Below are positions 6,912 through 12,237 of a stretch of DNA of 13,647 bases, one piece after another. The notes beneath the pieces are model-generated. The model was not told the origin of the DNA and searched no databases. It saw only the letters and a program-made list of their open reading frames with translations. How positions within the stretch are numbered: the first letter of the stretch is position 1; the number at the start of each line of letters is the position of its first letter. A program made the translations under genes and the position numbers. Origin of the DNA: DATBFX01 sp036558305 (GTDB lineage Bacteria > Chloroflexota > Chloroflexia > Thermomicrobiales > UBA6265); NCBI GenBank assembly GCA_036558305.1, contig DATBFX010000257.1:1-13647 (forward strand), written 5' to 3'.

Positions 6912-6940
6912 ATTGTAGGGAGGCTGTCCGAGGGTGTCAA
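6912..6940 (-). promoter_or_regulatory. Sigma-70 promoter of the sugar importer operon
   Basis: Read on the minus strand, TTGACA (6940-6935) is followed by a 17-bp spacer and TACAAT (6917-6912). The -35 is a perfect match and the -10 has one mismatch, with ideal spacing. The start would be near 6905, giving a leader of about 110 nt that contains a hairpin and a palindrome. It points into the binding-protein gene and probably drives the downstream importer genes as well. Confidence 0.85.
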
Positions 6941-6967
6941 GTTGGGTAAAACGCGGTTTCATGCACT

Positions 6968-7095
6968 GAGCCGGTAGCCGGTAGCCGATAGAGAGTGCTG
7001 AGGACTGAGGACTGAGGACTGAGTCGTTCTGTCCGTCTGTCCGCCTGCCCGTCTCTCCTGCCGGCTACCGGCTACCGGCTAAGAGCTACCGGCTC
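6968..7095. repeat. Nested heptamer element (GCCGGTA, TGAGGAC)
   Basis: Both ends read GAGCCGGTAG inward (6968-6977 and, on the minus strand, 7095-7086). The left array is GCCGGTA, GCCGGTA, GCCGATA (6970-6990). The right array has CCGGCTA at 7061, 7068 and 7075, a variant at 7082 and CCGGCTC at 7089. Inside are three TGAGGAC units plus TGAG (6999-7023) and an 8-bp-period stretch around 7029-7052 (CTGTCCGT-like). The right end touches the stop codon of the unknown gene at 7095; the left end lies about 28 bp behind the importer promoter. No gene inside. Confidence 0.88.
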
Positions 7096-7433
7096 TACAT
7101 CGCCGCCGCGGCGACCTCGGCGGGCACGAGCGATTCGCGCGCCGCCGGTTCCGCCGGAGACGGCAATTCGGTCTCGACGGGAATTCGGTAACAAACGGCC
7201 GGATGACCGGTGGCGAAGCCGACAATCGCGGTCGGAGTCGAGTACCAACGGATACCAGACCCGCCGCCGCCGAGCAGACTGACCGCTTCCGGTGCCGTCC
7301 GCGGTTCCGGCAACGCCTCGGCGATGCGGTAGCGGGCGAGCCAAGCAATCAGCGACTCTTCGGGCGCCTCGCCGCGCCACAGGGAAGCGACCGATAGATC
7401 GTATGCGCGGGCCAGTTGTCGGGCTGTGATCAT
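7095..7433 (-). CDS. Hypothetical protein with a possible N-terminal helix-turn-helix
   Basis: A 112-residue protein of no recognised family. The start at 7433 is supported by a GGGAGG site 7 nt upstream; an in-frame start 13 codons earlier is less good. Residues 2-20 (TARQLARAYDLSVASLWRG) have the pattern of a short helix-turn-helix, as at the front of MerR- or excisionase-like proteins. The middle has a Gly run (55-58) and a hydrophobic strand-rich part (61-84). The C-terminus is Ala/Pro/Glu-rich and ends at a heptamer element. There is no signal peptide or membrane segment. A regulator of the importer just downstream is possible but not shown. Confidence 0.6.
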   Translation of the reverse strand: MITARQLARAYDLSVASLWRGEAPEESLIAWLARYRIAEALPEPRTAPEAVSLLGGGGSGIRWYSTPTAIVGFATGHPAVCYRIPVETELPSPAEPAARESLVPAEVAAAAM

Positions 7434-7808
7434 CTCGGACCTCCCGGACTGCACAATGCACCTCCCCACCACCGGTACGGGAACCCGGCAGCCGAGGAGC
7501 GTACTCCCCCCGGAGTATGGCCACGGCGGGACCGCGGCGGGGTCGACGAACGGTGGACGCGATCGTGCAACCTACCCGAAGTATACGCCAGGATGGTGGT
7601 CGCGGACGCCCACGCCAATAGGTCATCCGGGGGGATTCTTGCCCCCAAACTTGGTCATGCGGCCTACATTTTGTCGCCGCTGCACGAATCTTCGGCCCCC
7701 CGGCCCCCCAATCCTGGGGGAGACGAGGGGCCGCGGACTTTAGGACGGCTCCTCACGGCGCGATACGTCGTTCTCCCCCCAGGATTGGGGGGCCGGGGGG
7801 GCCGAAGC
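7434..7808. other. Intergenic region of 375 bp with palindromes and a large inverted repeat
   Basis: No convincing gene on either strand; the plus-strand frames here are shadows continuing antisense to the neighbours. Contents: an inverted repeat TACTCC-CCCC-GGAGTA (7502-7517), a -10-like TATACT on the minus strand (7585-7580) without a good -35, a GGGGG/CCCCC hairpin near 7629-7648, and the large inverted repeat at 7690-7807. The promoter of the unknown gene at 7433 should lie here. Confidence 0.6.
7690..7807. repeat. Large inverted repeat (34/36-bp arms)
   Basis: The left arm, 7690-7723, reads CTTCGGCCCCCCGG inward and then continues. The right arm, 7772-7807, is its inverse with two extra bases, one in a C run and one in a G run. 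The loop is 48 nt and contains an imperfect smaller hairpin. The right arm ends one base before the PhyH stop codon. The structure could end or stabilise the PhyH transcript. It has no tandem heptamers, unlike the other elements here. Confidence 0.92.
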
Positions 7809-8798
7809 CTACGCGCAGGCCGGACTATTCGGGTCCCAGCGGTTGAACCGCGGCGTCTCACCGGCAGCAAGCGCGCGGCGGGCCTCCACCCACAGTTCGG
7901 TCCAGACGTTCGGATCACGCAGCTCGGTATCGGGGCGGTCTTTGCTTCGGGCGACGAAGCCGGGGAACATGCCGCGCCCCGTCGGCTGCCCCGTCGGGTT
8001 GTAGCGCAGGTCGAAACTCCAGCGGATGTGGTCGCTGTGATTCGACAACGAACTGTGGACCGTCCGCCGCGTCATGAACAGGGCGGCGCCCCGCTTCATC
8101 GGCAGCGGCACCGCCGATTCCGCCGCGAAGTGGTGCTCCTTGATGTGGACGCCGAAGCCGGAGCGGTTCGTCTCGCTGGCCGGGCAGTGCGGCAGCAACC
8201 CCGCGTCGTGGCTGAATGGGACGACGGCGAGGCAGCCGTTCTCGATCGTCGCGTCGGTCAGCGGGAACCAGACGGTGATGATGTCGGTCTCGTCCGCCTC
8301 CTCGTTGACGACCCCGTTGTCCTGGTGCCAGGGAGTCGCGCCGAGCTGGACGAGCCCCGTCTTCGGGTCTTTCGGCGTCAGGTGTTCGGGCGGTTTGAGG
8401 CGGACGTGCTGCACCGGGTTCGAATAGATCTCCGGTCCGATCAGCGACTCGATCGCGTCGAGGATCGCCTCGTTGCGGAGCGCGCGAAACACGGCCGGTC
8501 CGGTCCAGAACGGCGTCTCCTCCGTGATCCCGTCCTGCGGCAGCGAGAAGTCGAAATATTGGGCGTGGACCTTCCCGCTCTCGGCGTAGATCCGGGTCAA
8601 CCGGTCCGAAAACGGCAGGTCGTCGTAGGTCGAGGCGATCTTCCCCGCCGCGTAGAGTTCGTTCGCCAGCCGGTCGAGCACGCCCTCGTACTCGGCGATG
8701 ATCGGGTCGAGGTCGCGCTCCGGGTCGAGCAGGTCTTCGACGACGAGGTACCCCTCTTGCTCAAACTGCGCCACCTGCTCCGCGGTCAAGTACGCCAT
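7809..8798 (-). CDS. Phytanoyl-CoA dioxygenase (PhyH) family Fe(II)/2-oxoglutarate oxygenase
   Basis: A 329-residue non-haem iron oxygenase that would hydroxylate a small substrate using O2 and 2-oxoglutarate. The iron facial triad is visible: H158-x-D160 in TPWHQDNG and the distal His248 in RRTVHSS. R259 in HIRWSFDLRY is the likely 2-oxoglutarate ligand. The jelly-roll core is about residues 120-270 and the length is normal. The start at 8798 is chosen for the AAAGGA ribosome site and because the upstream extension looks non-coding. The gene follows the LLM oxidoreductase by 138 bp with its own candidate promoter. Bacterial PhyH proteins act on diverse compounds, not usually phytanoyl-CoA, so the substrate is unknown. 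Confidence 0.93.
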   Translation of the reverse strand: MAYLTAEQVAQFEQEGYLVVEDLLDPERDLDPIIAEYEGVLDRLANELYAAGKIASTYDDLPFSDRLTRIYAESGKVHAQYFDFSLPQDGITEETPFWTGPAVFRALRNEAILDAIESLIGPEIYSNPVQHVRLKPPEHLTPKDPKTGLVQLGATPWHQDNGVVNEEADETDIITVWFPLTDATIENGCLAVVPFSHDAGLLPHCPASETNRSGFGVHIKEHHFAAESAVPLPMKRGAALFMTRRTVHSSLSNHSDHIRWSFDLRYNPTGQPTGRGMFPGFVARSKDRPDTELRDPNVWTELWVEARRALAAGETPRFNRWDPNSPACA

Positions 8799-8851
8799 GG
8801 TGCGATCCTTTCCCGAGCGGTTGCCCGCTGCCTCGAAACCTCGACGGCGGC

Positions 8852-8881
8852 ATTCTCGCCATCCCACCGGCCGATCGTCAA
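8852..8881 (-). promoter_or_regulatory. Candidate promoter of the PhyH gene
   Basis: On the minus strand TTGACG (8881-8876), an 18-bp spacer and GAGAAT (8857-8852). Initiation would fall near 8845, about 47 nt before the ATG. Directly behind the -35 is a perfect 12-bp palindrome GCGCCGCGGCGC (8882-8893), either the end of the LLM transcript or an operator. Confidence 0.4.
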
Positions 8882-8936
8882 GCGCCGCGGCGCGCGGCGA
8901 GAGTCAATTGGCCAGGACATGCCGTCTCGCAACCGT

Positions 8937-9803
8937 TCAGGCGTTCGCGCCCCTCATTTCCGGCATCACCTCCGCCGCGATCCGCTCCATCGTTGGCCAT
9001 TGCCCATCGCGCGGCGGTTCGAAAATGAATTCGTTGATCCCCACGTCGCGATACCTCCCAACGACGTCGTCGAAGGCGTCGCGCGACTCCCACGGGTCGG
9101 CACCGATGATCTGCGGCCAGCCGTAGAGTGACCGGATGAGGGTCGCCGGGTCGCGGCCGATCTCGGCGCAGGCGCGATCGACCGCCTCGTTGCGAGCCCT
9201 CATCTCCTCGACCGAAGCGTACGAGTTCCAGCGGTCGGCATACCGGGCGACAATGCGAAGCATGCGCGGTCCGTGCGCACCCAGCGTCAGCGGGGGACGC
9301 GGTTTCTGAATCGGACCCGGCCGGAACGGCGCTTCGTGCAATCGGTAGTGGCATCCTTCGTAGGTCGTCACGTCCTGCCGCATCAGCAGATCGACGATCT
9401 CGATCGCCTCCTGGAAACGATCGACCAACTCGGGCGCCGGCGGGAACGGGATGCCGAAACGGTCGTGCTCCTCCCGAAACCAGCCGGTGCCGATCCCCAC
9501 CTCCAACCGTCCATTCGAGACGTGATCGACCGTCACCGCCTGCTTCGCCAGCAGCGCCGGATGCCGAAACGTGTTGCTGCTCACGAGCACACCCAGACGA
9601 ACACGCGTGGTTCCCGCCGCGACCGCGGCCAGAATCGTCCAGGCATCAAGGTGCGGCCCGCCCGGATCGCTCGGCCGCTGGAAGTGGTCGCACGTCCAGA
9701 CGCTGTCGAACCCCGCCGCTTCGAACCGGCGCCACTGGGCGATCGTCTCGTCCCACGGCAGCGTGTTGTTGCGGATGATCCCGAAACGCAACGGCTGAAC
9801 CAC
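8937..9803 (-). CDS. LLM-class (luciferase-like) oxidoreductase, probably F420- or FMN-dependent
   Basis: A 288-residue TIM-barrel protein of the luciferase-like monooxygenase class. Characteristic segments are the N-terminal strand LRFGII (5-10), FDSVWTCDHF (32-41), the RVRLGVLVSSNTFRHPALLAK region (67-87), and GRLEVGIGTGWFREEH (98-113), which lines the flavin/F420 site. PLTLGAHGPRML (171-182) is the later conserved strand. The start is a GTG at 9803 with an AAAGGA site; longer frames upstream run into non-coding sequence. F420 use is inferred from similarity to the actinobacterial and Chloroflexota subgroup. It is divergent from the ceramidase-like hydrolase gene and lies upstream of PhyH. 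Substrate unknown. Confidence 0.93.
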   Translation of the reverse strand: MVQPLRFGIIRNNTLPWDETIAQWRRFEAAGFDSVWTCDHFQRPSDPGGPHLDAWTILAAVAAGTTRVRLGVLVSSNTFRHPALLAKQAVTVDHVSNGRLEVGIGTGWFREEHDRFGIPFPPAPELVDRFQEAIEIVDLLMRQDVTTYEGCHYRLHEAPFRPGPIQKPRPPLTLGAHGPRMLRIVARYADRWNSYASVEEMRARNEAVDRACAEIGRDPATLIRSLYGWPQIIGADPWESRDAFDDVVGRYRDVGINEFIFEPPRDGQWPTMERIAAEVMPEMRGANA

Positions 9804-9843
9804 GGTCGTCCTTTCGTCTCGGTCCGGCGTTTCCCGGAGAGCG

Positions 9844-9874
9844 ATTCTACGGCGAATTCGTAGTGGACGGGCAA
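9844..9874 (-). promoter_or_regulatory. Weak candidate promoter of the LLM gene
   Basis: On the minus strand TTGCCC (9874-9869), a long 19-bp spacer and TAGAAT (9849-9844). The start would be about 34 nt before the GTG. The -10 is good, the -35 and spacing are poor. Confidence 0.3.
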
Positions 9875-9966
9875 CGGATCGTGCTGCCTCTCGCGTCAAC
9901 CGGGGTGAGCTGTCAGCAAAGTCGCCGATTCCCTGAAACAATGACCCGTGACACAACGCCCGTTCT

Positions 9967-10013
9967 AGCCCCGGAGGGGCTTCGCCGCCTCAGCCCTGGG
10001 TTTCAACCCCGGG
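9967..10013. repeat. Double-hairpin intergenic repeat
   Basis: The first hairpin is AGCCCC-GGA-GGGGCT (9967-9981). The second pairs CCCTGGGTT with AACCCCGGG (9994-10013, one mismatch, very short loop). Similar repeats (AGCCCCGGAGGGGC followed by a CCTGGG/CCCAGG-type hairpin) are, from memory, common between genes of Planctomycetes and other environmental bacteria. Here it lies about 20 bp before the hydrolase ATG, inside its likely leader. The remaining 9804-9966 shows no gene. Confidence 0.7.
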
Positions 10014-10032
10014 AATGGCGTGGGGACAAATC

Positions 10033-11436
10033 ATGCCCGAGAACTTTCGCGCCGGCGTCGGCCGCGTCGTCATCACTCCGCCCCTCACCGCACCCCACGC
10101 CGGCTGGGGGGCGCAAACCCACATCCTCCCGGACGGCGTCGAAGCCGATCTCTGGGCAACCGTCCTCGTCGTCGATGACGGACGCGAGACCGCCGCCTAC
10201 GTCGATCTCGATCTTGTCATCGTCTCCCGGGAGGAAAGCGACGCCATCCGCGCCGCTGTCGGCGGCGTCCTCGGCATCCCCGCCACGGCCGTCCGTTGCT
10301 CGGTCACCCATAGCCACGCCGGTCCCCCGCCCAGCGCCTGGGATTGGGCAGAGCGCGGGAAAGACGAACTCGCCGCCTATTACCGCTACCTGCCAACCCT
10401 CGCCGCGAGCGCTGCCGCCGCCGCGAAGCGCGACCTGCGCACCGCCCGCCTCGCGGTCGGCACCGGCCAAAGCAACGTCGCCGTCAACCGCCGCGAGACG
10501 GCTCCCAACGGCCGGACCATCACCGGCGTCAACCCGGACGGCCCGATCGACCCCCAAGTCCTCGTCGTCCGCATCGACGCGCAGTCCGGTGACCCGATCG
10601 CCGCCATCGTCGGCTACACCATGCACCCGACGACCCTCGGCCCGAGCAACCGCCTCCTCAGCCCGGACTGGCCCGGTCACCTCAAGCGCATGGTCGAGCA
10701 ACTCACCGGCGCCACCTGCCTCTTCGCCCAGGGCGCCACCGGCGACATCGGTCCCGGCCCCGATGGCTACACCGACGACACCCGCGTCATCCACCGCCTC
10801 GGCGCCGAGATCGGCTGCGAAGCCGCCCGCGTCTGGTTCGGTCTCCGCCTGCCGCCCGTCATCCACCGCCACGATCGCACCTGGGAATCCGGCGCCCCGC
10901 TTGGCAAGTGGGCGGCCGACGCCATCCCCGAAAAACCGATCGCCGTCCGCACGGCTACGCAGACGGTCGAACTTCCGCTGCTCCCGCAACCGTCCCTGCC
11001 CGAAGCAGAAGCGGCCGCCACGGAAGCAACCAATCGGCTAACGGCCTTGCGCGCGTCAGGCGCCTCGGCCGCCGAGATCGAAGCCGCGACCTTCGTGGTG
11101 AAGCGGACCAACATGACGCTCTCCCGCGCCCGCTGGTTCGCCGGAAAAGCATCGTTCCCGAGCGAGCTGCACCTCTTGCAAATCGGTCCCGTCGTCTTCG
11201 CCGGCGCCGAATGCGAACCCTTCTCCGCCATCGGCAAGGCGATCAAGGCGCGCTCACCCTTCCCCCACACCTGGTTCGGCGGCTACACCGGCGGCTGGTT
11301 CGGCTACGTCCCGACGCCCGAGGAATACTCGCGCCGCGGCTACGAGGTGGACACGTCGCCGTACACACCGGAGGCAGCCAAGGCGTTGGAGGAGCAGACG
11401 GTCGCGGCGTTGGCAACGCTGGCGAATGAGGTGTGA
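10033..11436 (+). CDS. Neutral/alkaline ceramidase N-terminal-domain hydrolase-like protein
   Basis: A 467-residue protein of the neutral ceramidase fold, a zinc amidase family. The N-terminus FRAGVGRVVITPP (5-17) is the family hallmark. Likely zinc ligands are H93/H95 (THSHAGPP), H198 (YTMHPTT), an acid at E393 or E395 (GAECEPF) and Y425 (FGYVPTPEEY). The position of the catalytic Ser of true ceramidases (GDxSPN) is GDIGPG (237-242) here, with Gly instead. There is no signal peptide and no C-terminal Ig-like domain, unlike secreted ceramidases of 600-750 residues. It is therefore probably cytoplasmic and acts on another amide or ester. The start at 10033 has a GGGGA site. It is convergent with hicA, whose stop lies 11 bp away. 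Confidence 0.85.
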   Translation: MPENFRAGVGRVVITPPLTAPHAGWGAQTHILPDGVEADLWATVLVVDDGRETAAYVDLDLVIVSREESDAIRAAVGGVLGIPATAVRCSVTHSHAGPPPSAWDWAERGKDELAAYYRYLPTLAASAAAAAKRDLRTARLAVGTGQSNVAVNRRETAPNGRTITGVNPDGPIDPQVLVVRIDAQSGDPIAAIVGYTMHPTTLGPSNRLLSPDWPGHLKRMVEQLTGATCLFAQGATGDIGPGPDGYTDDTRVIHRLGAEIGCEAARVWFGLRLPPVIHRHDRTWESGAPLGKWAADAIPEKPIAVRTATQTVELPLLPQPSLPEAEAAATEATNRLTALRASGASAAEIEAATFVVKRTNMTLSRARWFAGKASFPSELHLLQIGPVVFAGAECEPFSAIGKAIKARSPFPHTWFGGYTGGWFGYVPTPEEYSRRGYEVDTSPYTPEAAKALEEQTVAALATLANEV

Positions 11437-11447
11437 ACGTCGATCCG

Positions 11448-11636
11448 CTACTTGGCGCTCGGGATTCCGAGGTCCTTGCAGATCTTTCTTGCAAGCAGAT
11501 CGGCAATTTCTGTGTGCCGAGGAACAGAAGTCGTGTTTCGATTCGTGGGATTCCAATACATGGAGTGGCGAGTGCCTTCACGCAAGAGCAGGCAGCCATG
11601 CTCCTTCAAATGCGCGAGGAGTTCATGGCGCTTCAT
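11448..11636 (-). CDS. hicA: HicA-family toxin (mRNA interferase)
   Basis: A 62-residue protein with the HicA double-stranded-RNA-binding-like fold. It runs KRHELLAHLKEHGCLLLREG, then TRHSMYWNP with the conserved catalytic His24, then TTSVPRHTEIADLLARKICKDLGI (about 35-58). HicA cleaves mRNA and arrests growth when its antitoxin is lost. The ATG overlaps the stop of the preceding hicB as ATGA, so the two are translationally coupled. The order is antitoxin first, the reverse of the classical E. coli pair. The catalytic His is intact and the length is normal, so the toxin looks functional. Confidence 0.93.
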   Translation of the reverse strand: MKRHELLAHLKEHGCLLLREGTRHSMYWNPTNRNTTSVPRHTEIADLLARKICKDLGIPSAK

Positions 11637-11854
11637 GCACCGACCAGCACCAGCTCTTCCCGGATGACCTCTCGCCCTTCGGCTTCTCGCCGAGCAAGTT
11701 CACGATTCGCTTCGATGACAAGTCGAACCGCTTCCTGAAGGTTTTCTCGCGCCTCGTCGAGCGTGCTCCCCTGCGTGTTGGCCCCGGGCAATTCCTCGAC
11801 GTAGCCGACCCACCAGTCGCCGTCTTGCTCGAAAACCGCCGTGAATCGTTCCAT
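11633..11854 (-). CDS. hicB: HicB-family antitoxin
   Basis: A 73-residue protein with the HicB/UPF0150 pattern: strands FTAVFEQDGDWWVGYVEELPG (about 4-24), the TQGSTLDEARENLQEAVRLVIEANREL helix (about 27-53), and a charged C-terminal tail ending in EELVLVGA. It binds and neutralises the HicA encoded immediately downstream. The start at 11854 is preferred over a TTG at 11875 because a GAGGG ribosome site precedes the ATG. No separate DNA-binding domain is visible, so self-repression, if any, would be weak or indirect. It is divergent from a second HicB-like gene at 11982. Confidence 0.93.
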   Translation of the reverse strand: MERFTAVFEQDGDWWVGYVEELPGANTQGSTLDEARENLQEAVRLVIEANRELARREAEGREVIREELVLVGA

Positions 11855-11981
11855 CGCGCTCGCCCTCGATGCCAACTCGTTCAGCCCGCTTGCATGATGC
11901 CGGAAATGATAGTCTCTGTCTCGGGTGGTCCGCGACTCAGGTTCTCACGATCGAGTCAGGTCTCGCGTTGGAGGACGACAC

Positions 11982-12218
11982 ATGAGCGACGAGTACCCGA
12001 TCGTCGTCTTCTGGAGTGACGAGGACGAAACATACGTCGCCGATATTCCGGACCTGTTTGCGTGTTCGGCCGTCGGCGCAACGGCCGAGGAGGCGGTCGC
12101 GGAGATTCAGCGTGCCAAGACTGCCTGGCTCGCTTCCGCACGCGAGCATGGCGATCCGGTTCCGCCTCCCTCTGCCCCGCCAGCCCGCGCGCTGGCGATG
12201 CTCCGTCGGCCAGCTTGA
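11982..12218 (+). CDS. Lone HicB-like protein
   Basis: A 78-residue protein with the UPF0150 pattern DEDETYVADIPDLFACSAVG (about 13-32), then TAEEAVAEIQRAKTAWLASAREHGDPVPPPS (about 34-64), the usual ending of single HicB-like proteins. The start at 11982 has a GGAGG site; an upstream in-frame ATG at 11925 lacks one. No HicA follows: the next gene is the convergent aminotransferase, whose stop is 19 bp away. It shares a 127-bp divergent intergenic region with the hicB-hicA pair, so cross-talk is possible. That region holds a GACTC-N14-GAGTC inverted repeat near its right half as a possible operator. Confidence 0.88.
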   Translation: MSDEYPIVVFWSDEDETYVADIPDLFACSAVGATAEEAVAEIQRAKTAWLASAREHGDPVPPPSAPPARALAMLRRPA

Positions 12219-12237
12219 ACAGCTTCCGAACATCGAG

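Noticed and set aside
1630..7095. CRISPR array
   Set aside because: The tandem units are 7 bp with no spacers, and no cas gene is present.
7426..7743. 105-residue plus-strand frame in the 7434-7808 gap
   Set aside because: No ribosome site or recognised pattern, Pro/Thr/Gly-rich, and it runs into the inverted repeat.
7416..9131. 571-residue open frame on the plus strand
   Set aside because: It runs antisense through PhyH and the end of the LLM gene, is Arg/Val-rich with no family pattern, and reflects the lack of stop codons in high-GC DNA.
11855..11981. A defined promoter for hicB-hicA (TATCAT-like -10 on the minus strand)
   Set aside because: No acceptable -35 at the right spacing could be found, so it was not listed as a feature.
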